The notes below the pieces were generated by a model. That model was not told where the DNA came from. It was given only the letters and a program-made list of their open reading frames with translations, and did no database searches. The position numbers and the translations under genes are program-made. Positions 48,436-59,890 of a stretch of 64,000 bases of DNA are shown here, piece by piece (position 1 is the first letter of the stretch; every line of letters begins with the position of its first letter). Origin of the DNA: Lichtheimia corymbifera B2541 (lineage: Eukaryota; Mucoromycota; Mucoromycetes; Mucorales; Lichtheimiaceae); contig JNEU01001055.1 of NCBI GenBank assembly GCA_000697475.1, forward strand, positions 1 through 64,000, given 5' to 3'.

Positions 48436-49429
48436 CTTTGATAGTAAAAGTGATTGAAGGATTAGGAATGGGGATAAGGGTCACTTGCAGAGTTGAAAAA
48501 AAAGAATAAAGAAAGGGAAGAAAACAAAACAAAAGCAGTATATCTGTATAAGCTCACAAAATCCGGGCACCATGCGTATGGAACTATGTACAGCCCATAC
48601 ACCGCCTCATCTGGGGCACATACACATATCAGTCTCGATCCCACCCCCCTTTGACTCCTTTTGCACTCTCCATGGTTATAAGTATAAACGCTTACACCTA
48701 TCACCCCTTTTCTCCTTCATCATGCTCAAGAACCTTATTTCTCGATTGACAATAATGGAAGAGATTTGATCGTGCACTACGTTTTCCATTCGATCATTCA
48801 CACCCCTAGATATTGTCCTCTTTATGTACGCGGTCAACCTTATACATTATGGAAATAAAAGCTACACTGCACATATGACCAAAATGTTCTCGAGACACAT
48901 GCAGCTAATACGTGAGTTGGTGGGGGGGGGGAAAGGAAAACAAACATATTTCGCTCACACGTTTATATGCCACGCCAAAGGAACCCACGTTGGCGATGGT
49001 CAATGCACACGATGCGGTCATGTATATATACATGTATCATTTGTTTTGTCAACTCAAAAGCCACAATGGCACATGTCACCTCTTTGTCCATATGTATTCA
49101 ATTGTCTCCTTTACAGCGCAAACCTAGTTTTATTGGTTTTTCAGATAGCCCATGAGCATCACACTCCCTACGAGCATCAGCCTTGCTTGTATCCCATCGC
49201 CTTGGAACCCACCAACTTTATCTGTAGCACCACATGCTTGACAAGAAACGGGAGTGCATTTTGAAAACACATACACACACACATACGCACACACACACAC
49301 ACGCACACACACACACACGCACACACACAAGCATGAATATTATTTTACAAGTCTACTTTTTGGGTTGTGTATTGGAATTGGTTGAAATGAATAAAGATAC
49401 AAAAAAAGTGGATGATGAAAGGATTGCGT
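48436..49429. other. Intergenic, with (AC)n tract
   Basis: About 1 kb between two minus-strand genes. Contains a G-run at about 48923-48932 and an interrupted (AC)n tract at about 49268-49329. No gene supported. Confidence 0.5.
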
Positions 49430-50566
49430 CTATCGTCTAGGACGAGGTTTGACAACGAATTGATTGGGAGTTTTTCTTGTCTTGCCACCTTTAGCGAGTA
49501 CACCCCATGGCGAACGTGGGTCCTTGTTACCTTTAGATTTACCACGACCACCACCGTGAGGATGGTCCACAGCGTTCATAGCCATACCACGTACAGTGGG
49601 ACGAATACCCATCCATCTTGATCGACCAGCTTTACCAAGGGACTCGTGTTGATGATCAGGGTTGCTCACAGCACCAATAGTAGCGCATGCATCCACAGGT
49701 ACTAAGCGTACTTCACCACTTGACAAGCGGACTTGGGCATAACCAGATTCACCAGTGTGGATAAGTTGTGCATAGGCACCAGCAGCACGCACCATCACAC
49801 CAGGACCACCACGCTTAAGACCGACGTTATGGATGATTGTACCCACAGGCATCATCTTGAGAGGCATGCAATTACCCACATCAATAGCCACTGTTCGTGT
49901 AATTCCTTCGTTGTCCTCATCCACATCCAATGATGATTCGTCGACTTGTCGATAGCTTGTGACCTTGTCTCCAGGCTTGACACCGTGAGGAGCCACAATG
50001 TAGCTTAAATTACCGGTCTCTTCATGACGCAATAAGGCAATCCATGCACTACGACCTGGATCGTGCTCAAGACGCATAACTTGTTGCTGGCCAGACTCCA
50101 TGCGATACCAATCAATCAAACGAATACGTCGCTTATGTCCACCACCACGATGACGAATAGTGATACGACCCGTGTTGTTACGACCACCGGTTGAACGCTT
50201 AGCAACAGTCAATCGACGTACTGCCTTGCCCTTGTACAAATGGTCACGAGGTACACGCTTCAACCAACGTTTGCCGGGTGTTGTTGGCTTATATGTTTTG
50301 AATTGTTGCGAGGGGAATGCTGATGCTCCTGCTTTGCCAGTAACGTTGCCTTGTGTGCTGAATCCACTCACATAGCCGGAATGGGTCACGATTTCCTCAC
50401 TGCCTTCCTTCTTGCCACCTGTGCTGTACAATCGCAAAGACCGCAATTGGGACGTCAAGGAATTCAACTCTGTCGTTTTCACATTGGGGCGAATAATGCG
50501 ACAAGTGTTGACCGTAGTGGTGGCACTCGATTTCAAAAGACGGGCACCGGCTGCAAGTCGCAACAT
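49430..50566 (-). CDS. RML2: Mitochondrial ribosomal protein L2 (uL2m)
   Basis: Core protein of the mitochondrial large ribosomal subunit near the peptidyl-transferase centre. A single open frame of 378 residues without introns, unusual in this window. The N-terminus (MLRLAAGARLLKSSATTTVN) is a typical mitochondrial presequence. Family marks: KTYKPTTPGKRWLKRV, GGRNNTGRITIRHRGGGHKRR, VGTIIHNVGLKRGGPG, AGAYAQLIHTGESGYAQVRL and the C-terminal uL2 hallmark AVDHPHGGGRGKSKGNKDP with the essential histidine region. The length includes a ~60-residue N-terminal extension over bacterial L2. Confidence 0.97.
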   Translation of the reverse strand: MLRLAAGARLLKSSATTTVNTCRIIRPNVKTTELNSLTSQLRSLRLYSTGGKKEGSEEIVTHSGYVSGFSTQGNVTGKAGASAFPSQQFKTYKPTTPGKRWLKRVPRDHLYKGKAVRRLTVAKRSTGGRNNTGRITIRHRGGGHKRRIRLIDWYRMESGQQQVMRLEHDPGRSAWIALLRHEETGNLSYIVAPHGVKPGDKVTSYRQVDESSLDVDEDNEGITRTVAIDVGNCMPLKMMPVGTIIHNVGLKRGGPGVMVRAAGAYAQLIHTGESGYAQVRLSSGEVRLVPVDACATIGAVSNPDHQHESLGKAGRSRWMGIRPTVRGMAMNAVDHPHGGGRGKSKGNKDPRSPWGVLAKGGKTRKTPNQFVVKPRPRR

Positions 50567-50771
50567 GTGTATTGTTGTATGTGTGGCGGAAAAAGAAGTA
50601 CCCTCAATATCGAGTCAGCCCTGACAACTCCAAAACAAGTCGAGCCGTCACAGTCAACATTTGCTGCCGCATGTCTTGCAATTTGACATTTCACCCCGCA
50701 TTCACTTATTATTATTAATGATTTCAAAATGGTTGTTTAATTAAGCATGATCTTGTAAATAAAAAGTGTTT

Positions 50772-52397
50772 TCATTGCCATAAGCGGCGGATATCCGTGA
50801 GATTATCAGTAGTTGAATTGGTGATGGATCTTTGCTCGGTCATTTCGATGGATTCATTCATAGGAGATGCAGTATTTTGTTGGTGTTGATGATGATTTAC
50901 AACATCAAATGGTGATGGTGTGGCGTCAATGTGTGCCTCCTCTGGGGGTGCCGGTATATTAACCACTTGCAAACACAATGGACATGACGCACTCTTTTTA
51001 GTGAGCCAAGGATCTGTACATGAAAGAACTGTAAATAACGTATATTATCCAATGATAAGTATCTGTTCTTACCAATACAATCCTTGTGATACTCGTGTAG
51101 ACAAGGAAGCGATCGGATAGCGTCACCAAATTTGAAAGGCTCCAGACAAATCACACATCCATTTTGTTCCTTGGCAGCCTTCTCACATTCCTCTTGATTT
51201 TCCAAGCCATAAAGTCGTGTTGGTAGCATGCGCACCATATCTTGAGTGAGTTGTCGTTTTTGTCGTGGATGTGTATGTGGTGACACCATGGCCAAACTTC
51301 GCCAAAGCTGATCTTCTGGTGGGATACTTTCTTCATCATCCATTCTTTCTCTCCCAAATGAACTATTCAGGTTATCACCACGTCGACCAACACGCCACAA
51401 ATGACACTGCATTGCAACTACGTATATACTTATAGTATTAGCATGGTGAGCCATTGATACACAAATACATTGTCCCTACCAAGGATGGCCAAACTTGTGA
51501 CGACCACAAGACCAATGATAATAAGCGCAAATTGCCAAGGATCAAGTTTTGCGCCTTGCGGTGGATAAATCGTCACCCGTGTCAAGGGAAGGGAGCCGTT
51601 ATCAGATGACATTGACTGTGATACATTTTCAAGTCGCTTATACATCTCCAATCCAACAGAGAGATCAACGTAAAACGCAGGAATCTTGACCATGTCCGGT
51701 TGCACAAACTATGCAGCATATACCGATCAGTCTTTGACATGCCAAAAGTCTTTAATCTTCTCATACCATGCCAGTGCTTGATGATGGATCCTGATCAAAG
51801 GTAGCATTGTCGTAGACAATGGCAGCACTTGCACCATCCTTCTGAGCATTAAGTAGTTTCTGTGTAAAGTAGCATTCACCCCGCTTAATAAGAGCTATCT
51901 TGGGTACATTACTTTGAATCCTTATTGGAAGTGCATCTTGCGGATGGTCATCACACGAGTTTCCACGATCATATAACACACCCTAGAATCCAATTGTAGT
52001 CATGTCAAGTCACCATTCTTTGTCATGACGTATTTTCACACATACCTGTAATCCTTCCTTTGGCGGGCTTGGGACATGTTCTGTAACCATGATCTTAGAA
52101 TCGTACTTCCACTCACCAAATACAACCTGCTGTTGTTGTGTTCTTTGTGAGTAACTGGTGGTATTGGATAGAGAGGATGAAGAGGGAGTTAAGACAATAT
52201 CTAATAGAGAATAACATGTTAGACTTTCATTGATCGAATAATAGCTGATGCATATGTATAATATTGCCTTGTTGTATTGATGGCCCAGAGCCCTTGAACC
52301 ATCGTGATGCATTAGGAAGCGTGATGGCACCAACGACCAGCCAGAATATCATAACAATAGCCAATGCATACATGATCATCGGTGCAAGTCGTCGCAT
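50772..52397 (-). CDS. PA-TM-RING E3 ubiquitin ligase, copy A (RNF13-like)
   Basis: Predicted endomembrane E3 ligase. Six exons on the minus strand: 52397-52268, 52200-52046, 51982-51767, 51708-51480, 51417-51073 and 51013-50772 (438 residues). Order of parts: signal-anchor (MIMYALAIVMIFWLVVGAI), luminal protease-associated domain (GVLYDRGNSC..., IALIKRGECYFTQKLLNAQ, GASAAIVYDN), a single membrane helix (FALIIIGLVVVTSLAIL), cytosolic linker and a RING-H2 domain at about 331-373 (CVICLEPF...CLHEYHKDCIDPWL...CPLC). The first intron can only be read as GC-AG (AAG|GCAATA), because the ORF has no usable GT before its stop. An unlinked paralogue with the same domain order lies directly upstream on the same strand (185-base gap). 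Confidence 0.9.
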
Positions 52398-52582
52398 GAT
52401 GCTGTAAATCAACAAAGAAAATAACAAACAAAGAAGCACCAATAAGCAGGTTTATTGCACGTAGTACCCACTATACTGATAATCAAGCGACACAATAACC
52501 CCACAAAACAATTGACCGAGGACAGTAAAACTGCTTTTGGATCGACATGCAGAATTCCAAAACCGTAGTTGAATCCAAGACA

Positions 52583-54208
52583 TTAGGAAGGCAATGTAGA
52601 AGGTGTTATTACTACTGCTGCAGATGCTGCTGGTGCTGGGCGTGTGACACGAACTTGTTGCAATCCGACAGTGGTTTCACTCGTTGATGGTTGTTGTTGT
52701 TGTTGTTGTTGTTGTTGTTGCGCGGGAGACGAAGATGAATCATCCCCTTCAGTGGCATGCTCAGATGAAGATCGTTGTTGGTGATGATTTGGATCACAGT
52801 CGTACTTGCATATAGGGCATAAGCTGGACTTTTTTGTCAACCATAAATCTAATATCATAGATACTATTAGGCCTTTGCACTTTTAAAAAGTTCTGCCATC
52901 AATGTTCATACCAATGCATGCAACGCAAAAGCCATGATTACATGGAAGAATTCGAACAAGATCATTCGCTTTGAGCTCTTCCAGGCACACAGCACACACT
53001 GTGTTTTTGGTATCCACCTTGACAAGCTCTTGTACGGGGCAAAGATTGTTGAGTACGGTGAATGATAAACGCCGAGTCTGTTCTTGTCCAAGCACGACAC
53101 CTGATGTATCAACCGCGGATTCATCGTCTCGTGATTTGCGACACCACCTTAGACAAACCATACCCACTATTATTATAACGACAATGAGTAACCTTGATTT
53201 GCTTACTCATCGATCTTTGTCATACCAAACACAAGCGTCGTGGCTGCGGCAATGACATAAGCAAGATACCCGTTGTTAGCGTTGTTTGATCCTTCAACAT
53301 CATCGCTGTCGTCTTGAGATTCAGCATCACCGCTTGTTGTGTCAACGAGAAATGTTGTCTCCTCGAAAAACATGCGTAATTGTACATATCGTCGATCATC
53401 AGCACTGTAAGTGCGTATCATTGCCTTCAACTCTGCGCCATACAAGGCGGGTGTGAAATAAACTGCAGCATGGATGTTGGTAGCAGCCGAATCGATATCA
53501 TTGTCAGGCATCAGAGTTGCATTACGAATAGGTGGCAAAGTAGTATTCCAAATTGGAGGATTATTAGCTGTAGTGGGTAGACTGATTGTATTGGCGTCGT
53601 CGTATGTTGTATTGTCGGCAATGAGAATGGCTGTAATATTAAGGTTGTGTTGTGATGACAGGGCTAAGGCATTATTGATCTTGTGAGACCAAAGTTGGCA
53701 ATTGTTGTGTCTTCCACGCTCTATCAACGCAATGGAAGGTATCGATAAGAGGTTGCTGCTTATATTTCCATTCCATGATATGACATTATCGATTGTTGTG
53801 GTTTCATTACATCCATGTCCAAGATCCAACAATAGCCTCTAAAATTGACAATTTAGGCAAGTTAGTGTGACACATGTGGCGAGAGAGAGAGAGAGATCAA
53901 GAAGGAGATCAGCTGGGTGGGTAATCTTACTTGGCTGTATCCATGGAGATCATTATGCACGACAACCGTTTGAAAATCTTGGCTGTATTGCTTTAAAGAG
54001 GACCCTGCCACATAGTTGCGTTCTGATACAGAGTCATACTCGACCACTGCTTGCCTACAATGACAACCCATGAGCACGATCACGCCATGGTGTGAAGGAA
54101 TGAGGAGGAGCTTATATTCACGAACCAGATAAAGGGATTATCTCGGGTGCCGAAAACGCATAAAGTGGAAACTGCAAAGACAAGCACAAGGCACAAGCAA
54201 CAATACAT
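52583..54208 (-). CDS. PA-TM-RING E3 ubiquitin ligase, copy B
   Basis: Tandem paralogue of the gene at 50772-52397. Five exons on the minus strand: 54208-54126, 54054-53931, 53838-53226, 53166-52912 and 52848-52583 (446 residues). The signal peptide is MYCCLCLVLVFAVSTLCVFG. The luminal part has IPSIALIERGRHNNCQLWSH and ITAILIADNTTY (protease-associated domain, diverged). Then come a membrane helix (AYVIAAATTLVFGVGMVCL) and RING at about 331-375 (CAVCLEEL...[25 protein letters not shown]). The RING is split by a phase-1 intron at the same place as in copy A (C-I-D-x-W-L). The tail has a run of about ten Gln from CAA/TTG repeats. Exon 1 was joined through a GTTCGT donor because this preserves the frame. 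Confidence 0.87.
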
Positions 54209-54325
54209 TCAAGAAAACATACAATGAGAAAGGAATCGATGAAAGAGATACGGAAAAAGGAAATGGTATTACACAGCTGGTCTCTTTTATTTTGCGTGTG
54301 TGCGTGTGTGTGTGTATTCTATATA

Positions 54326-55659
54326 TCAACATCGACCTTTTGGATCAAAAGCTTCCACCGCTTCTCTTTCGACGCAAGTGATACGACCATCCAATAATAA
54401 TTCGCTTATCATGAGACCAGTAACAGGCGAGTTAAGAATTCCCCAGCAACTATGACCCGTGGCGAGATATAATTGAGAATGAGATGGGTGAGCACCGATG
54501 AAAGGCATGTCGTCGCGTGAGATAGGTAAATAACATGCTTGTCGGATAGTTGTTTTCCCCAATAGCGATGGCGCAATCAATTCACGTAGCAACTCCAGTT
54601 GTTCAATCGCACTATCCTTGACCTTGACTTGATCTGCAGAAGGAGGTAATGGATCGGAATTATCAGTGGCACCACACATATACACTGTACCATCCTATTC
54701 ATCCATTAGATTAATCTTCACGTTAGAGACAGCAAGAGAGAGACAAGGCTTACTGGTCGTGGATACACCTGCCAACATCATGAGTTAGGTCACATGTGTG
54801 TCACTTTCCCTTCATAGTAAATCAAGACTCACCTCTGGCTCATGGGATTGCGATCCATCAATAACGGCTGTGAAAAGTGCTTCAGCTGGTACAGGCTGAT
54901 TCGGCTCAAAGATAATTGAATGCGCACGAACACCGTGAATAGGTAAATGGTTGGTACGACGACGACCTTGCATCTCAAGAAGGCCACTCCAAGGGCCCAT
55001 ACAGACAACCACGGCATCCGCTTCCACCGTTTCACCATTATCGAGAACAACACCGGTGACAACCTTGTTATCTGCACTTGCATATGCTAATCGAGCAACA
55101 CCTTGACCACATCTCAGTTTCACCGATCCTGTTGCCACGGCAGCATCCATCAAAGTTTGAGTAAATTGACGAGGGTGGACTTGTGCTGTGCTACTCGGTA
55201 CGCCAAGCTGTTCTACGCGTCGCACCTTTTCTTGATCAATCCATGCAACTTCTCCAGGCACTGATCCATGACGACTCTTGCCCTTTTTGCTCTGTAATAG
55301 TGCAGAATATGTATTGACATGTCGGTATCCATACTTGGCTTCCCCTCCAAGTCTATTCGCTAATTCTCCATGTAACTGATACGACTTGCGAGATAAAGGT
55401 CCTAAAGGCGTGCCGTCACTCCTATACCAACCATGTCCAAAATGGCATGCGTATGTCAGAGAGCAAGAAATAAAAAGTGTGGTTGCTACCAATCTTACCA
55501 ATCGCGTGCAATGAAGCCACCAGCACGACCACTAGCTGCACAAGCAACACCCGTCTTTTCAATAACAGTGATTTGCACGTCGTTTTTCTTGGCACGTTGA
55601 GATAAGAAATAGGCAGTCGATGAACCAATCGCACCGGCACCGATAATGACGACGTGCAT
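54326..55659 (-). CDS. TDA3: FAD-dependent oxidoreductase, Tda3-like
   Basis: DAO-superfamily flavoprotein similar to yeast Tda3, which is linked to endosomal trafficking; its chemistry is not established. Exons on the minus strand: 55659-55499, 55421-54833, 54768-54754 (a 15-nt microexon, VYPRP) and 54694-54326 (377 residues). The N-terminal dinucleotide-binding motif is VVIIGAGAIGSSTAYFLS (GxGxxG at residues 7-12), followed by VIEKTGVACAASGRAGGFIA. Later family marks: YGYRHVNTYSALL, VHPRQFTQTLMDAAV, ADAVVVCMGPWSG, and near the C-terminus YLATGHSCWGILNSPVTGLM, the FAD-contacting end. The microexon is needed to join EPE to DGTVYMCGATD in frame. It ends 117 bases before the start of RING copy B. 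Confidence 0.9.
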
Positions 55660-55777
55660 GGTGGGAAGAGAACAAAGAAAGTCGGCAAACTAAACCTGCA
55701 TGATTTTGGCTACTTTTTTTTCCCGCTCTTGATGACCAAAGCAACCAGCCATGGAAACCATGAATTTATTCCTGTAC

Positions 55778-58260
55778 AAGCGGCCAATAGCTCCCTTTGC
55801 TCGTAAACTTTTGAATGGCTTCCCACTACCTATGGTCTGATGATCTTACAATAAGCCTACACCTTTACACAACCACATTACAATCATCTCTACAGGAGCC
55901 TAAAACGCTTTGTCATCCACATTGATAATGAGACTACCTCTCTAATCCACTTTGTACCCTCTTATTCAAAAATTTCACAATGAAACATGTCGTTTTTGTA
56001 TGAATGGAGTTGATCAGCATGACGGAGGGTACCTTTTGACCAAGTTTCAAGTTTGAGATGTGGAATCCCAAGATGATTCATACTAATCGACATTTCATGA
56101 ATCTGGACGGGTACGGAATTTCCGTCGGTCATAGTAAACCCCACATTATACCCTCCCATTCAATATTTTCATTATGAAGCATGAGTTATTTATGAGAACG
56201 AAAATAATAAGCATGTCCTAAAGCATCTTGTGTGAAAGTTTGAGGTTCGAGATGGGCAATCCCGTGTTTAGGGACCGTCCACCCTGTATATAATCCCGTT
56301 GATTCATGGTCGGACGCCCCCATTTTTAATCTCACAATGAAGCCTGCGACTTTAATATGAATGGAGTTGATCAGCATGTCGAAGCCCACCGGTCTGACCA
56401 AGTTTCATGCTGGAGGTGGACAATGGCGGGGGTGTGCACTATACACCCTACTTGTGTTCCGTCCGTCCATCATCTCCCGTAAATTTGGACCGCCCGATTC
56501 GTAAAACATGATAATGAAGCATGCGGTTTTTAAATGAATGGAGTTGATCAGCAGGACTCAGAGAACCAGTTTACCAAGTTTCAAGTTCAAGGTGAGCAAT
56601 TCCAAGATAATACATACTAAATGACATTTCATTGAATCCTGGCGGGTCCGGAATTTTCGTCGGTCATAGTAAACCCCACATTATACCCTCCCATTCAAAA
56701 TTCTATAATGAAGCATGGCTTCTTTATTAATTCAAAGTTGATCAGCATGTCCAGGAGCATCTTGTGTGAAAGTTTCAAGTTCGAAGTAGGCAATCTCGAG
56801 GTAATGCATTAATATATAGTGTGCATGGAATTGTAGGGCAGTGTCTGACCTATTTAATTTCCACTTCTTCTACTCGCAGCTCACTGCCTCTCCTTCCTCC
56901 CATTCTCAACTGTTGCCCCATTCAAGTACAACCACTCCATGCAAACGATTGTCCTGCTTCAACCAATCATGTCATTCTACAGCTGTCTTATCCTGTTTGT
57001 CTTTGTCTGAATGGCAAGTCCATGGCGTGTGCACCCGATCACAACACCAGCGTTCCTTGAAAGCACACAATGTCTTCCACACTCCTCTGCCACAATCAAA
57101 CGAAACAGCAGTTGTCATTAACGAGGTATTCACTCCATTGTCTCAAACAGCGTTTACAGCCTTGTCACTCTACTACAACACACGCTCTTGCACGCTTCTC
57201 TGTTTCATCCACACGTAGCAGCTGTTGCTACCATCAAACTCTCTTCTCCATTGTCTCAAGTTACTTGCAGCAACTTGTCTCGCAGCCATTTCCACATGGA
57301 CAACAGATAGCCATTGTATAGACCCAGTTTTATTTACGCATAGCAACATGATCTAATACATACGGTATCCCTATGGGTGATGCCATATCAGCCATCAACC
57401 TCACTTCACGTTACAAACATTCTTCACGTCGTTGAACTGCGAGAGAAAATGACCAAGCAAGCGATGACCAACAGCTGAATAAAAAGGAAATGATCACTAG
57501 AGTTCTTTCTATCAACATTTTGGGACTTGAATGGTTATGGGTGCAATCAAAGACAGTGATAGGTGATTCTGAAATTCGTGTTGGTTGCTTGGTACCTCAT
57601 CAGCAGCAAGGATCGGCTATGTTACGTGGATGCTGCAGAGGATTATCATGGATGGGAGGGCTTATACCTGAAGAATGAGAGTCAAGGCACACACAGCAAT
57701 CATGAATAAAGACGCTTACGACCGCTGCAACCAAGAATACAATGCCACAAAGATACCGACTGACTGACTCGCTGTGATCCACTGGTTGGTTTGTGGAATG
57801 AAAGGAAGGATAGAAATTTGAAGGGCGGAAAAGTGAGATTGGATCATCCACACCATTGTATCGAGACGCGTTTGTTCTTTCGTCAACGCTTCCTTTTTCG
57901 TATGCTGATAATGGATGATAGCTGTGGTAATTATCATGATTGTATATAGGTTTAAATAGACGCTTGTATATTCAAAGATAATAGACCCATAGCAATTGTA
58001 CCTATCTTGTATTATATGTATACTGAGTTGGACCTAGTTGTGTGTAAGCATTTGGCTCATTGTGCTATAGAATAGAGGATCGTAGAAGTACATCCACTTA
58101 TGGATCCTGTGATAACTGAAGCGATAGAATCTGACTGATTCATTGTGCCTTGGATAATGACTGTATTTGATTGTACTGCTCGCCTCTCTTTCTTTTGTGA
58201 TCTGATCTTCTCAAAAACATCGTAGCACACGTTATTTGTTAGTCTACCACGCTTGATATG
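55778..58260 (+). repeat. Dispersed repeat family, copy 3 (longest)
   Basis: Homologous in order and orientation to 22910-24890 and to 1-1660. It starts with TTTGCTCGTAAACTTT shared with copy 2. The satellite-like array has GTTGATCAGCATG-type words near 56006, 56360, 56540 (GCAGG form) and 56735, plus a decayed one near 56205. Words CGGAATTTCCGTCGGTCATA and AGTAAACCCCACATTATACC recur between them. The CAACTGTTGCCCCATTCAAG block (about 56912), the ACTACAACACACGC block (about 57170) and the 3' part (AAACATCGTAGCACACGTT, about 58215) follow. It is about 0.5 kb longer than copy 2, which lacks the segment equivalent to about 57430-58020 here; copy 1 has part of that segment. It lies between TDA3 and the GH18 gene. 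Confidence 0.85.
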
Positions 58261-58327
58261 ACATACGTGCTGATATATGTAGCCCACCGCATTCCCATCT
58301 TATAATATTTTAGTGTCAATGTTGTTT

Positions 58328-59818
58328 TTATAATTGAAAAAGCACCATGGGGATGACATACAAAAATGCAAAGAAAATTGATTGCGGTAGAATATATGTT
58401 CCAATGCTATCCACAGGATCTGCGTCGGGATGTATTAGCGTCAAATCGCACTTTGGGTGAGTAGTATTGAGCGCATCATGAATAGCAGTAAGCAGTTGGC
58501 CGTTGCCAGAAGTGTAATAATCATATGCCAAGTCCCAAACACCAATACCACGCGCTTGTTGACACATTGCAAATGTAGTTTTAAGTCTGACACTTTGTGG
58601 ATCGTCATAGCTAATGACCACGTTTGAAAGAGAATTATACAGCCATGGTGTCTGTGAAGATGTATCCCAATGTTTGATCCAATGTTTACCGGCTCTTGAT
58701 TCATCCAATAGAATGCCCGTATTGCGTAGTGATCGCCATCTCCATAATCCAGAGTAACCACGTTTACACGTGTCAGGTAGCATTGGATCGTCAGCATCGC
58801 CAGGAGGTCTCATCGAATGTGCAGGACCAGTGAGCTTTTCGAGATCACCATCTTTTTTGTTACGGATCGGCTTGGATGCATAGCCATAAAACGGTACCCC
58901 CAACACACGTTGCTGACTTGGTATGGACATCCATGCATTCCACGCCTCCAGAGCACTGTTTGATGATGCATCATTATTGTACAGGGGAGAATTGGCGCCG
59001 ATTGTTGGTCGGCCAACGTGTGTATCATGAGCCATAATTGTGATCCAATCGACCACTTGCTGGTAACCGCTTACGTTGCTGTATGGATATGGCGTTGCAC
59101 CTACACCTAGTGTCAAAAGCTTGTCGTCCCCTAATGCCTCGCGAAATTGTTCAAGTAAGGGGAGGAGGTGATCCTCTGTTGTTGTGTTGGTGATGATAGA
59201 TTGATTACATGGTAACCTTGTTCTCCTATTATATTATTACGGCCTAGTTGTCAGTGATCTGCATTTTTACATATATGTAGGCGAGGTACTCACCAATCAA
59301 TGATATCAACGCCTGAAGGGAAAAAGAACATGAGCTATGTAGCGATTCAAATAAAACATGGAAAACTTACCATCAAGATTATATTCATGTAACCACCCTT
59401 TAACTTTATCCACGCAGGTTTTTCGATGCTTGTCAAGAGAAACCATTTCATCCATCCTTTTGCTCCCATACCATCCACCTATGGAGAGAAGCACCTTGAC
59501 ATTATTCTCATGAGCTTCTTTGACCAAATTACTCAGTGCTCCTTGATTCTTAAGTGCAGGAACCACGTCTTTGTTCACAGTGGCAAATCCAAAGTTGATG
59601 TGGGTGATCTGGGACCATGGAATATACTTGATTGGGAGAGGCTTTGAATCCCTGCAAAGCGCGAACTTCAGTGATGCTGATACACTTTTTTTACTTACAG
59701 GTATTTGGCATTACCACACTCCCCAATATCCTACGATGACCTTTCCTGTTTCTGCTGCTGCTGATGTCGCCTTTGACAAGAAGAGCAGAATCAACAAATA
59801 AAAGAGATGGATGACCAT
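58328..59818 (-). CDS. GH18 chitinase-family protein, secreted, probably GPI-anchored
   Basis: Glycoside hydrolase family 18 fold. Exons on the minus strand: 59818-59715, 59651-59371, 59312-59294 (19 nt) and 59225-58328 (433 residues; frame closes). The signal peptide is MVIHLFYLLILLFLSKATSA. GH18 beta-strand marks: VIVGYWGVW, SQITHINFGFATV, NVKVLLSIGGWYGS, then YNLDGVDIIDW, RVLGVPFYGYASK and GIGVWDLAYD. The C-terminal hydrophobic segment (ILPQSIFFAFLYVIPMVLF) after a polar stretch suggests a GPI signal. The catalytic motif is abnormal: DxxDxDxE reads DGVDIIDWR, with an extra Ile and no Glu, and the expected M-x-Y-D strand reads IMAHD. It may be an inactive chitin-binding protein or carry a splice or assembly gap here. 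Confidence 0.85.
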
Positions 59819-59890
59819 TTTATGATGGGGTATGAGTGGCTAACAGCCTTTTATTAGATATTCGAATAAGAAGAAGTCAATTATGGTTCC

